Below, piece after piece: positions 55,719 to 64,000 of a stretch of 64,000 bases of DNA; the stretch's first letter is position 1, and each line of letters starts with the position of its first letter. The notes under the pieces are model-generated. The model did no database searches. It was not told the origin of the DNA and was given only the letters and a program-made list of their open reading frames with translations. Both the position numbers and the translations under genes were made by a program. This DNA comes from Aquimarina aquimarini (GTDB lineage: Bacteria > Bacteroidota > Bacteroidia > Flavobacteriales > Flavobacteriaceae). The stretch lies in contig NZ_OMKE01000010.1 in assembly GCF_900299535.1 (NCBI RefSeq), forward strand, positions 1 through 64,000, written 5' to 3'.

Positions 55719-56487
55719 TTCTTAGGTTTTTTTCCGTTCGTGCTATTCACTCTAGTATAGTACGATTTATAAATATATCTTTTTAATAACAAAGCTGTGT
55801 AAACTACAAGTGTTTTGTTACATCGCTAAAATTAAGAATAGGCTTATCTAGTTTTAGCACCCGAAACCACCAAAGCAGACGAAGAAGAAGGAAATACTAC
55901 CCGAAATACAGAAAGTGAATCTCCTACAAAACCCGATGAGGATGGACAAGCGTATGAGGAGGGGAGTAATGCTAAAACTTCTGGTCAGCATTTTGATGAT
56001 ATTATAGTATTTAGAGAAAGTAAAGATTTACCAAAATATAAAAAAGAAGACGAGAGCACAGGTACTGCCGCAAAAACAGATATTAATGGTAAATATTTTT
56101 ATGGGCTTAATCCAAAACTATCCCCAGAAGCGAATGCTTTACGTTAGAAATGGTTTAAGCATCCAGCGAAGGAGTACTCATTGCATCGTGTTTGAGGGAA
56201 AACTTCATACACGGTTTGATAAAGCGGCACTGACAGATTATTCTTTCTATATTTGCGATAAACAAAAACTGGAAAAGGATTGAATTGAAGCATTTTTTAT
56301 ATTCTTGAACCAAACGAATTTCAAAGCTTATTAGATAAAAAACTAATAAAAGAATATATTATTTATGAAAATCGGGAATATTCATAGAAAGAGAAAAACT
56401 TCTGAGATCACAAGAATTAATTTAATACTTAGTATAAATAGTGATTTGAATATCCTACCTAATTGATAGTTTTTAATAATTATAGAA
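55719..56487 (+). pseudogene. Orphan, frameshifted toxin tip beginning with a copy of the effector linker
   Basis: From 55859 to ~55978 the DNA repeats the end of the effector linker (51845-51964) with few changes, in the same frame (PETTKADEEEGN, EEGSNAK). It then diverges into a different C-terminal domain: SGQHFDDIIVFRESKDLPKY, KTDINGKYFYGLNPKLSPEA, a stop at 56145. Other frames carry on with KWFKHPAKEYSLHR, EGKLHTRFDKAALTDYSFYI and LEPNEFQSLLDKKLIKEYII. So it is a displaced, decaying alternative toxin tip with no start codon. A deaminase-like fold is a guess only. Bases 55719-55858 hold nothing I recognise. Confidence 0.7.
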
Positions 56488-58530
56488 ATGAAAATAAAAC
56501 AGATAACAACCTTCTTTTTTCTAACCTTTTTGATTTATCATACTACAATGATATCCCAAAATGACACCATTTTTTATAATAAAAAATGGAAAGAAACAAC
56601 AAAAGATCAAGCAGATTTTTATAGACCTTTACCATTGCAGCAAAAAGGAGAAAATTCTCTTATAAAAGACTATTATATAGATGGATCCTTACAGTTTGAA
56701 GGCTGGTCAAAGACTAGTGATTTGGATGATTCTTATGTAGGGAAAGTAGTCTGGTTTTACTCAAATGGTAACAAGAAAAGTGAAGTTACCTATGAAAATG
56801 GTAAAAGGAATGGAGCAGAAATAATCTATTATGAGAACGGTAAAATAAAAAAAGAACAACAAATTAAAAATGATCAAATAGAGAACTCAAAATCATATAA
56901 TAAAGAAGGTAAATTATTAAATACAATTATTTATAAAGATGGATATTCATTTGAAGGTGTAAGTGATTGTTTTATTAAATATAAAGATGGAAAGAGAATA
57001 GGAAAAACACTTTATTATGAAAATACTGATATAATAGCGTTTACTAGCGAATGTTCAGAAGAAGGATGTTATAACTGGAATAAAGAAACCTATTATGATA
57101 TAAATGGAACCATTATACAAGAAAATAAAACGATTAATAATGGTTTAGAGAATGGTAGAGAAATTGAATATTATGAGACAGGATTCTGCGGTTATATAAA
57201 ATCTATAAAATCTATTAAAACTTATAAGAATGGAAACCCAAATGGGCCATTTATAAAATATGATTTAAATCAAGAAATACTATATCAGGGTATTTATAAA
57301 GATGCTCAGCCACAGGAAGGGACTTTTGAGGAAACGCACTTAAGTCTAACTTTTATTTCTGAATATAAAAACGGAATAAAAAATGGAAAGGAAATAGTTG
57401 TAAATAAAGAAAAAAAAATAGCCGAAGGTGTTTATTTAAATGGAAAAAGACAAACAGGTACTTTTGTTGAGAAAAGAAATTATGGAGAACCAATTATAAA
57501 GAATCTAATAGATGGCATAGAAGAAGGTAAACAAAAATACTACAATGTAGCAAGAGATGTGACTGTGGGATATTACCATGCAAAAAAAGGAAAAAAGCAT
57601 GGTGCTTACGCTCTATTTGATTATGAAGGAAATTCGATTGCCACAGCCACATATAAAAATGGAAAACCTTATGAAGGTACTGTTGTAACTGGTGGAAAAT
57701 CAAAATTTTATAAAAATGGAGAACGGTTGAGAGAAAATATACATATAGATCTTGTAGAGAAAGATAAAATGCAATCCTTTTCTAAAGGTTCTGATAAAAT
57801 TGAAGGGATTTATAATATGGGTGGTTTTGAAATGGCAGGTTCCATTGTTTTTTTAGATACGCATCAGTTTTTCTATTCTTTGAGCGTTGGAAGCCTAGAT
57901 TTAATTACTTATGGCGCATACCATTTAAAAAATGGGAAACTAAAATTTAAAGTCCCTGAAGAGCAAAAGCAGGCTTATGTAATTTATGGAAGAAAGGATT
58001 TAAACATAAAAGATTCTATACAAATTAGTTACTATAATTATAATGCTAGAAGTAAACCATTCATACAATTAAATAAGAAGTGGTATAGTATTGGAACTCT
58101 AGAAGAACAGCAAGGAAGGGTAAGACAACGTCATGGGGTTGACCTTTTTAAAATAGATATAGATAAACTATCATCTATGAAAATTGGAATTAAGAAAGCG
58201 TTTAATAAAGATTCTAATATTGTTTTACAAAGTGTAATGAAAATGGAGAATGTAAATGATTTTAATGATTTTATTATAGCCTATAATGTAACAAATAGAG
58301 AAATTTCTGAATTTGAGAAAAGCACTTTAACTATTAATGGGGAAAACATAATTAATGGTAATAAGAAAAAAACAATCACAGAGGAAGAAAAAGAAAATGT
58401 CTTAGATTATATTATAGAAAATAAATCTTTTCCATATTATATTAGGAGCAATACATTTCAAAAAATAAAGCTTCATTCAGAAGAAAGTAATCAAAAAATC
58501 CATACATATTTCCCGCTAACCAAGAAGTAA
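56488..58530 (+). CDS. Secreted MORN-variant repeat protein (YwqK-like)
   Basis: 680 residues with an N-terminal signal segment (MKIKQITTFFFLTFLIYHTT). Residues ~50-420 are a chain of MORN-variant repeats (FYSNGNKKSEVTYENGKRNG, YENGKIKKEQQIKN, YKNGNPNGPFIKYDLN, YKNGIKNGKEIVV), the type annotated as YwqK-family antitoxin repeats. The C-terminal ~250 residues are a separate mixed domain (WYSIGTLEEQQGRVRQRHG). It lies right behind the orphan toxin tip. In other bacteria YwqK neighbours YwqJ toxins; whether this one is an immunity protein or an unrelated exported protein is open. Confidence 0.75.
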   Translation: MKIKQITTFFFLTFLIYHTTMISQNDTIFYNKKWKETTKDQADFYRPLPLQQKGENSLIKDYYIDGSLQFEGWSKTSDLDDSYVGKVVWFYSNGNKKSEVTYENGKRNGAEIIYYENGKIKKEQQIKNDQIENSKSYNKEGKLLNTIIYKDGYSFEGVSDCFIKYKDGKRIGKTLYYENTDIIAFTSECSEEGCYNWNKETYYDINGTIIQENKTINNGLENGREIEYYETGFCGYIKSIKSIKTYKNGNPNGPFIKYDLNQEILYQGIYKDAQPQEGTFEETHLSLTFISEYKNGIKNGKEIVVNKEKKIAEGVYLNGKRQTGTFVEKRNYGEPIIKNLIDGIEEGKQKYYNVARDVTVGYYHAKKGKKHGAYALFDYEGNSIATATYKNGKPYEGTVVTGGKSKFYKNGERLRENIHIDLVEKDKMQSFSKGSDKIEGIYNMGGFEMAGSIVFLDTHQFFYSLSVGSLDLITYGAYHLKNGKLKFKVPEEQKQAYVIYGRKDLNIKDSIQISYYNYNARSKPFIQLNKKWYSIGTLEEQQGRVRQRHGVDLFKIDIDKLSSMKIGIKKAFNKDSNIVLQSVMKMENVNDFNDFIIAYNVTNREISEFEKSTLTINGENIINGNKKKTITEEEKENVLDYIIENKSFPYYIRSNTFQKIKLHSEESNQKIHTYFPLTKK

Positions 58531-58540
58531 AGAATAAATT

Positions 58541-58708
58541 ATACCAATTATATGAGTTGTGCTTTATAAGCATCGATATCTATAAGTTTAGAGATATATC
58601 GCAGCCTTGCTAATTCCAGAGTTACCTCCTGTGATTAATACTTTAGCATTTTTAATAGCCATGATACTGTGCAATTTTATTGCGGTAAATTCAAAGTGTA
58701 AATGGTAT
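58541..58708. repeat. Divergent copy of the palindromic element, with a gene fragment inside
   Basis: The right terminal repeat (TTGCGGTAAATTCAAAG... to TGGTAT, 58680-58708) is the same as in the element at 62785-62947. A partial left end may start at 58541 (ATACCAATTATA). The interior is unrelated to the other copies and holds the SDR fragment described next. The remaining sequence up to the Lrp gene has no features I recognise. Confidence 0.5.
58588..58662 (-). pseudogene. 5' fragment of a short-chain dehydrogenase gene
   Basis: The minus strand from the ATG at 58662 reads MAIKNAKVLITGGNSGISKA then AIYL and a stop. ITGGNSGI is the SDR nucleotide-binding motif; the usual GIGKA has become GISKA. 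Only 24 codons remain, so it is the start of a lost dehydrogenase gene, perhaps moved with the flanking repeat. Confidence 0.6.
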
Positions 58709-58818
58709 TACTTCGAAATTAATGGTTCGTTTTAAACAAATACTTATGCTTGTCCCGAGATAGTGTATCAAAAATACACTATCAATTCTAAAATTTTTGT
58801 TAAGCAGGTCGATATTTT

Positions 58819-59274
58819 TTAGGGTATAGGGAGGTATGAAAAATCTTTGACCTCTGTCATTACAAAAGAGCTCTGTACTTTAGAAATATTTTCTAATGAA
58901 GCCAATTTGTTGGATAAAAAATCCTGATACTGTTCCATATTTTCTGCATAGATCTTGATCAAATAATCAAACATACCTGCAACATGATAGCATTCTACAA
59001 CTTCTGGAAATTGTTGAATGTCTTTTTCAAATTTTTTCAAATAATCTGTTTGATGTAAGTTTAATGTAACATTACAAAACACCATTAATTGTAAGCCTAC
59101 TTTTTTGCGATCAAGGATGGCTTTATAAGATTTTATATACCCTTCTCGCTCTAGTTTTTTTACTCGTTCAAAAATCGGAGTAGTCGTAAGATTTAAACGT
59201 TCAGCAATCTCTTTGATGGTAATTTTGCCATCTTTTTGTAGTAAAACAATGATTGATCTATCAATTTTATCCAA
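58819..59274 (-). CDS. Lrp/AsnC-family transcriptional regulator
   Basis: 151 residues. An N-terminal helix-turn-helix (DRSIIVLLQKDGKITIKEIAE, RLNLTTTPIFERVKKLEREG) is followed by the RAM ligand domain (~65-145; VVECYHVAGMFDYLIKIYAE). The start is a TTG; no ATG fits. It is divergent from the PLP-enzyme gene at 59493 and is likely its amino-acid-responsive regulator. Confidence 0.9.
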   Translation of the reverse strand: MDKIDRSIIVLLQKDGKITIKEIAERLNLTTTPIFERVKKLEREGYIKSYKAILDRKKVGLQLMVFCNVTLNLHQTDYLKKFEKDIQQFPEVVECYHVAGMFDYLIKIYAENMEQYQDFLSNKLASLENISKVQSSFVMTEVKDFSYLPIP

Positions 59275-59492
59275 AATATTTTTCTTTAATAAGGCATGTA
59301 TGATATCAAATATAGAATAAAATTCTTTTTGATTGTTGTTGTGGTAATATAAATTCTGTATTTGAGTATATAAATGGTTTTTAATTCTTTATTGAGTAGC
59401 TTTATAAAAGATATAACTGATATCGCTATCAATGTGTTGATAAGGAGGTTGTTATTCTCAATTAGGTGATGTATTAATAAATAAAACTATAG

Positions 59493-60767
59493 ATGAAAAA
59501 GCACGATTTGAATCCAGAGAGTTTAATGATGACGTATGGTTATAAACCAGAATTGTCTGAGGGAGCTATTAAATGTCCAATTTTTCAAACATCAACTTTT
59601 GTTTTTAAAACGGCAGAAGAGGGGAAAACTTTTTTTGAATTAGCATATGGTTTAAGAGAGAAATCACCAAAAGAAGAATTAGGGTTAATCTATAGTAGGA
59701 TTAATAATCCTAATCTTGAGATTCTAGAAAACCGTCTTTGCTTATGGGATAAAGCAGAGGATTGCGCCGTTTTTGAGAGCGGTATGTCTGCAATAAGTAC
59801 AGTGCTTTTAGAATTTCTCACTCCTGGAGATGTATTAGTGTACAGTAATCCATTATACGGAGGGACAGATCATTTTATTAAGCATTTTCTTACTAAAATA
59901 GGAGTACATACTGTTGGAGTAATGCCAGGGCAAAGTGTAGATGAGGTAATCAAAATGATTGAAGATTCTGGCAAAGCAGATCGATTGGCAATGATCTATC
60001 TAGAGACACCTGCAAATCCTACCAATACAATTGTAGATATAGAAAAATATAGTCTGATAGCAAAAAAGTACAGTACCGAGCAAAGAAAAACACTACTTGC
60101 TGTTGATAATACATATATGGGGCCATTATGGCAACACCCTTTACAATGTGGTGCTGATTTGGTATTGTATTCTGCTACAAAATATATAGGGGGGCATAGT
60201 GATTTGATTGCAGGAGCAGTTTTAGGAAATGCAGAGTTAATGGTACGAGTAAAAACATTACGTACCTTTTTAGGGAACATGATAAGTCCACATACTGCGT
60301 GGCTATTACTCAGAAGTTTAGAAACTCTAAAGGTGCGTATGGATCAACAAACGCAAAATGCTCAGGTAATTGTAGATTTCCTGAATAATCACCCAAAGAT
60401 TAAAAAAGTATATTATCTAGGATTGTTAAAAGAAGGAACAGAAACTTATGAAACCTATAAAAAACAATGTTCTGCCCCTGGAGCAATGGTATCTTTTGAT
60501 ATTATAGGAGGAGAAAAAGAAGCTTTTATGTTTCTTAATAATTTACAATTAATAAAATTAGCGGTAAGCCTGGGGAGTACAGAGAGTCTGGCGGAGCATC
60601 CAAAAACAATGACACATGCAGGGGTAGAAGAGCAACAAAGGCAACAAATGAATATTACAGATCAATTGGTTAGGATATCAATAGGAGTAGAGCACTCTAA
60701 GGATTTGATACTGGATTTAGAACAGGCTTTAGAAAAAGTAAATATTGCTGTTACTATGGAGCGATAA
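59493..60767 (+). CDS. Cys/Met-metabolism PLP enzyme, probably methionine gamma-lyase
   Basis: 424 residues. Fold-type I PLP enzyme: PLP-binding Lys230 in LVLYSATKYIGGHSD, phosphate-binding VFESGMSAIST (~94), tyrosine-bearing IYSRINNPNLEILE. The C-terminal AVSLGSTESLAEHPKTMTHA and ISIGVEH are family marks. Methionine gamma-lyase would give methanethiol, ammonia and 2-oxobutanoate; the pattern also fits cystathionine gamma-synthase or lyase. Pairing with a divergent Lrp/AsnC regulator, as in several methionine-catabolic loci, favours the first. Specificity is not proven. Confidence 0.9.
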   Translation: MKKHDLNPESLMMTYGYKPELSEGAIKCPIFQTSTFVFKTAEEGKTFFELAYGLREKSPKEELGLIYSRINNPNLEILENRLCLWDKAEDCAVFESGMSAISTVLLEFLTPGDVLVYSNPLYGGTDHFIKHFLTKIGVHTVGVMPGQSVDEVIKMIEDSGKADRLAMIYLETPANPTNTIVDIEKYSLIAKKYSTEQRKTLLAVDNTYMGPLWQHPLQCGADLVLYSATKYIGGHSDLIAGAVLGNAELMVRVKTLRTFLGNMISPHTAWLLLRSLETLKVRMDQQTQNAQVIVDFLNNHPKIKKVYYLGLLKEGTETYETYKKQCSAPGAMVSFDIIGGEKEAFMFLNNLQLIKLAVSLGSTESLAEHPKTMTHAGVEEQQRQQMNITDQLVRISIGVEHSKDLILDLEQALEKVNIAVTMER

Positions 60768-60808
60768 CTATTAGGAATCGATGCTTTGTTTTTTGTATGA
60801 GTTAAAAT

Positions 60809-61234
60809 TTAATGGGTAACTCTAGTGGCTTTAAATGTTTTAAATAAAAAACTTTTATAGGCTCTGATGTAGCATATGTCTTTATCGTCGCTGTTAATCC
60901 ATACTTTTACATCATAAATTTTACCACTATCTGCATTATAAATAGTTCCATCTGATAAAACACCGTCATTATATTGTAATTGGTCTAAAATAATCATACC
61001 CAATAAAGGTCTTTTTTGGAGTTCTTTGTTTGGGTTTTTATTATCTAAACCATTGAGATTACATAAAGGATTGTCTGCTCTTTTATCAATTTTACCAAAA
61101 AAAGTATCTCCTTCCTTGTAGATTTCGATAATGGAACCTCCTTCAATTTTCCATTTCCCAATGTAAGTCTCAGGACTTACAGTAGAAGAAGATATAATAA
61201 AACAGGAAATTAATAAGATTGTAATAAATTTCAT
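60809..61234 (-). CDS. Exported DUF2147 protein
   Basis: 141 residues from the ATG at 61234 (MKFITILLISCFIISSSTV), with a signal peptide. The DUF2147 pattern follows: IGKWKIEGGSIIEIY, NPNKELQKRPLLGMIILDQL and IYNADSGKIYDVKVWIN. These small beta-barrel proteins are common in Bacteroidetes and Proteobacteria and of unknown role. It is convergent with the PLP-enzyme gene. Confidence 0.88.
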   Translation of the reverse strand: MKFITILLISCFIISSSTVSPETYIGKWKIEGGSIIEIYKEGDTFFGKIDKRADNPLCNLNGLDNKNPNKELQKRPLLGMIILDQLQYNDGVLSDGTIYNADSGKIYDVKVWINSDDKDICYIRAYKSFLFKTFKATRVTH

Positions 61235-61493
61235 TGTTGTAAACATACTGATTAAATTGGATTAATTCCTAAGATTATGAGTAAATGATTTATCTTTTTG
61301 ATAGTAAGTTTCAGATGTTCAGGAATTTAGTTTGTGTTAATTTTTTAATAAAATAATTTTTGTGTTGAATATATAAAAAAATGATAGTTACAGACATAAA
61401 GAAGAGAGCTATATACAATGGTTCTTTATTCGTTTTTTAGAATATTGTAAAATTGCAACACGTATTTATTAACTATTTTAAAACACAAATCCG

Positions 61494-62777
61494 ATGAAAA
61501 AAATTAAACAAATAACTGTATGTGTTGCAATTATTTTTTTTACAACATTTACTGTAAAAGGGCAATCTAATCCATTACCCGAAGGGTTACCTGATTCAAG
61601 AATTTCTTTAACAATAAATAATCAACAGGTGTATATTCCGTATTGGAGAAATCTTAAGCTGGGAACCAGAAGAACTAATATTACAAATGCAATTATAGCT
61701 TTTCATGGTATCAATCAATATGGTAAATCAATGTATGACAATCTTAAATCTGCTGCAAAATCTGAAGGACAATTATCAAACACGATTATTATTGCCCCTA
61801 TAATGATGGAGCTGGATCATATAAATTATCATAAGTTGGATAAGAGGACATATGCTTATTGGACATCTAGATGGAAATTTGGAGACCTTTCTCAAAACAG
61901 TAATAGGGTTAGTTCGTTTACAGTGATAGATGAGATTATTAAGATTTTGGTAAGAAGTAATCCTAATTTGAAAACACTTACAGTAACTGGGTTTTCTGCT
62001 GGTGGACAAATGATTAATAGATATGCAGGAGGAGGAAGAGCTCAGTATACAATATCTAGCGGAACAAAAGTGCAATATGTTTCTTATGCACCTTCAATAT
62101 ACTTATACCCGGGACGTTATCGTAGGGTTTCAGGATCAGAAACTCAATTTGCTTTACCAAATACAAATTGCAGTAACTACAATGATTATGAATTTGGAGT
62201 TGCAGGAAACTTAAATTCATATATGAGAGCCACTGGAGCTTCAAGTATTAAATCAAATATGAGAAACAGAACAGTATATCAAATGGTTGGTTCTAAGGAT
62301 ACAGGAACAAGATTTTTGGATGTGCGTTGTGGAGCTAATTTGCAAGGAAAGAATAGATACCATAGAGCAAGAATTTATACAAACTATGTTAGAAAGTACT
62401 ATATGGAAAATGATAATAAAAAGCTATTAGTTGCAAGAGGGTATGGCCATAGTGCAAGTGCTTATAAAGCAGGCAATGTAAGAAAAGTGTTTTTTCCAAG
62501 CCGAAACAAGCAGCTTAATAGTGATATTATAGTAAGTAATCAATTTGAAGATCTCAAACTATTTCCAAATCCTGTAGAAAACTTTTTACATATTAAATCA
62601 TTTAAAGAAGATTCTGATTTAAAATATTCTATTATGAATACAACTGGAGAGTTAGTGAAAGAAGGAAAATATTCTTCTGAACCTATACCATTACATGATT
62701 TAAAATCGGGAATGTACTTTATGCAAGTACGTAATGATGATAAGCAGGTAAGAAAAGCTAAGTTTATCAAACAATAA
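61494..62777 (+). CDS. T9SS-secreted alpha/beta hydrolase
   Basis: 427 residues. Signal peptide to ~24. Alpha/beta-hydrolase domain with nucleophile Ser168 in TVTGFSAGGQM, an oxyanion-type AFHGINQYG (~69) and His in GYGHSASAY (~317). The C-terminal ~75 residues form a type A T9SS sorting domain (KLFPNPVENFLHIKS, ending LKSGMYFMQV and KAKFIKQ). The Asn/Tyr-rich middle suggests a surface or secreted enzyme. Substrate (ester, polyester or polysaccharide) unknown. Confidence 0.88.
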   Translation: MKKIKQITVCVAIIFFTTFTVKGQSNPLPEGLPDSRISLTINNQQVYIPYWRNLKLGTRRTNITNAIIAFHGINQYGKSMYDNLKSAAKSEGQLSNTIIIAPIMMELDHINYHKLDKRTYAYWTSRWKFGDLSQNSNRVSSFTVIDEIIKILVRSNPNLKTLTVTGFSAGGQMINRYAGGGRAQYTISSGTKVQYVSYAPSIYLYPGRYRRVSGSETQFALPNTNCSNYNDYEFGVAGNLNSYMRATGASSIKSNMRNRTVYQMVGSKDTGTRFLDVRCGANLQGKNRYHRARIYTNYVRKYYMENDNKKLLVARGYGHSASAYKAGNVRKVFFPSRNKQLNSDIIVSNQFEDLKLFPNPVENFLHIKSFKEDSDLKYSIMNTTGELVKEGKYSSEPIPLHDLKSGMYFMQVRNDDKQVRKAKFIKQ

Positions 62778-62784
62778 TATTCTT

Positions 62785-62947
62785 ATACCAGTTATACTTT
62801 GAATTTACTGTAAAAAAGAAAATCAGCTATTTTTTGTTTATGTAAAGAAGAAAAAATCAGCATAGCCATAGCTACGATTAATTTTTATTCTGAAGCATAG
62901 GCGAAAAAGAGAATTTTATTGCGGTAAATTCAAAGTGTAAATGGTAT
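62785..62947. repeat. MITE-like palindromic element, complete copy
   Basis: Left end 62785-62813 and right end 62919-62947 are inverted copies at about five of every six positions, sharing ATACCA, ACTTTGAATTTAC and the closing AA. The 163-bp element has no coding capacity and contains an internal TAGCCATAGCTA palindrome. Partial copies lie at 16173-16258 and 58680-58708. The ends and size suit a miniature inverted-repeat transposable element or a REP-like palindrome. Confidence 0.75.
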
Positions 62948-62985
62948 TATTATTTCTATTTAATAGGATTATTTCAGGTATATGT

Positions 62986-63019
62986 AAAAAAACCGTTATT
63001 ATATAATAACGGTTTTTTT
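62986..63019. terminator. Intrinsic terminator between the hydrolase gene and fumC
   Basis: AAAAAAACCGTTATTATATA runs into its exact complement and ends in seven T. A perfect palindrome with A- and T-runs on both sides, it can end transcription from both converging genes. Confidence 0.9.
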
Positions 63020-63075
63020 GATACTAATTTATGGTTCTTTAGTTTGAGTAACTAAAGAAAGAAATATTTTTAAGA

Positions 63076-64000
63076 CTATTTTAAAACCCCTACCATATCT
63101 TCTGGTTTTACCCATTCGTCAAATTCTTGTTCTGTAACATATCCTAATGCGACAGCTTCATGTTTGAGAGTAGTTCCGTTTTGATGTGCAGTATTGGCAA
63201 TCTCTGCCGCTTTATAATACCCTATTTTTGTATTTAGAGCAGTAACCAGCATCAACGAGTTATTTAATAGTTCAGTAATTCTTTTTTGATTAGGCTCAAT
63301 TCCCTGAGCGCAATGTTCATCAAAAGAAACACAAGCATCACCAATCAATTGTGCACTTTGAAGCAAATTAGAAGCCATTACAGGTTTGAATACATTTAAT
63401 TCAAAATGTCCTTGCATACCCCCCACATTAATCGCTACATCATTACCTAGTATTTGTGCACATACCATAGTCAATGCTTCACATTGAGTAGGGTTTACTT
63501 TACCTGGCATGATTGAACTACCTGGTTCATTTGCAGGAATAATTAATTCACCAATTCCACTTCTTGGTCCAGAAGCCAGCATACGGATATCGTTTCCTAT
63601 TTTGTTTAAGGCAACAGCTATTTGTTTTAAAGCACCGTGGCTTTCTACAAAAGCATCATGTGCAGCAAGTGCTTCAAATTTATTTTCTGCAGTAATAAAA
63701 GGTAAGCTAGTAAACTGAGCGATAAACTCTGATACACGCTTGGCATATCCTTTTGGAGTATTAAGCCCTGTTCCTACAGCAGTTCCTCCTAATGCTAGTT
63801 CTGCCATATGAGGTAACGTATTTTCTAAGGCTTTGAGCCCATGATCTAATTGAGATACATATCCTGATAATTCTTGACCAATAGTAAGAGGAGTAGCATC
63901 CATAAAATGAGTACGTCCTATTTTTACAACATTTTTAAACTCTTCAGATTTTTTCTTTAGAGTATCTCGTAGTTGAGTAATTCCTGGAATAGTAACTTCT
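63076..64000 (-). CDS. fumC: Fumarate hydratase class II, 3' part
   Basis: The gene runs off the right edge; the frame is open to the end, so the Met at 63903 is internal. Visible are ~308 residues: the active-site region [18 protein letters not shown], the superfamily signature [11 protein letters not shown] with the catalytic loop, and the small C-terminal domain ([20 protein letters not shown], and the end [14 protein letters not shown]). It interconverts fumarate and malate in the TCA cycle. A terminator palindrome follows its stop. Confidence 0.95.
   Translation of the reverse strand, partial: EVTIPGITQLRDTLKKKSEEFKNVVKIGRTHFMDATPLTIGQELSGYVSQLDHGLKALENTLPHMAELALGGTAVGTGLNTPKGYAKRVSEFIAQFTSLPFITAENKFEALAAHDAFVESHGALKQIAVALNKIGNDIRMLASGPRSGIGELIIPANEPGSSIMPGKVNPTQCEALTMVCAQILGNDVAINVGGMQGHFELNVFKPVMASNLLQSAQLIGDACVSFDEHCAQGIEPNQKRITELLNNSLMLVTALNTKIGYYKAAEIANTAHQNGTTLKHEAVALGYVTEQEFDEWVKPEDMVGVLK

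Noticed and set aside
56086..56283. 65-codon ORF
   Set aside because: It is one frame of the broken toxin tip; the readable protein pattern jumps between frames, so it is not a separate gene.
1..64000. tRNA, rRNA, CRISPR arrays and replication origin
   Set aside because: Looked for by eye; no convincing cloverleaf, rRNA segment, repeat-spacer array or origin box cluster was found.

Overview
The window is AT-rich DNA from a Bacteroidetes bacterium, most likely a marine member of the Flavobacteriaceae (an Aquimarina-like genome is my inference). The support is a type IX secretion C-terminal sorting domain, many short-lipobox lipoproteins, DUF2911 and DUF2147 proteins, scarce Shine-Dalgarno sites, a long-form urocanate hydratase, a MutS2 without Smr domain, and a Bacteroidetes-type T6SS VgrG. 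No rRNA, tRNA or CRISPR array was seen.

Region 1 (1-13.5 kb) is a T6SS payload island. The 3' end of a VgrG gene is followed with tight overlaps by a possible adaptor of unknown family and a PAAR-like (DUF4280) effector ending in a HExxH metallopeptidase. Four tandem ~130-aa lipoproteins follow, then a 1015-aa protein of unknown family coupled to a lipoprotein, a duplicated lipoprotein preceded by a remnant of the 1015-aa gene's tail, decayed fragments, two more lipoproteins, a DUF3592-like membrane protein and a CHAP-domain protein. It reads as an effector with banks of envelope immunity candidates. From 13.5 to 16.3 kb lie a GNAT gene, a membrane protein, a gene broken by one stop codon, and repeat debris.

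Region 2 (16.3-47.6 kb) is mostly chromosomal core. A complete histidine-degradation operon (hutH-I-U-D-G-F, minus strand) faces a divergent LysR gene. Next come a photolyase/SDR/SRPBCC operon, a STAS-like protein, an aquaporin, a DUF2911 protein, an Lnt-like acyltransferase, a lipoprotein, an operon of PIG-L deacetylase, tiny membrane protein, sodium:solute symporter and Gfo/Idh/MocA dehydrogenase, then mutS2, ung, an orphan substrate-binding protein, an OmpA lipoprotein, a GT2 glycosyltransferase, an HSDR_N-type nuclease and holA.

Region 3 (48.0-58.5 kb) is a second T6SS payload island with the same VgrG, adaptor-candidate, PAAR-like effector order. This effector carries a DEPET-repeat linker and a C-terminal PD-(D/E)xK nuclease of Tox-REase-5 type. 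A run of AT-rich immunity-like genes follows (two paralogues, an Imm1-like protein, a pentapeptide-repeat protein, two unknowns). Then comes an orphan, frameshifted second toxin tip that begins with a ~120-bp copy of the effector linker, and a MORN-repeat protein. This fits toxin-tip replacement by homologous recombination with displaced tips and immunity genes kept downstream.

Region 4 (58.5-64 kb) holds an Lrp/AsnC regulator divergent from a methionine gamma-lyase-like gene, a DUF2147 protein, a T9SS-secreted alpha/beta hydrolase and the 3' part of fumC. A MITE-like palindromic element occurs complete here and in partial copies near 16.2 and 58.7 kb.
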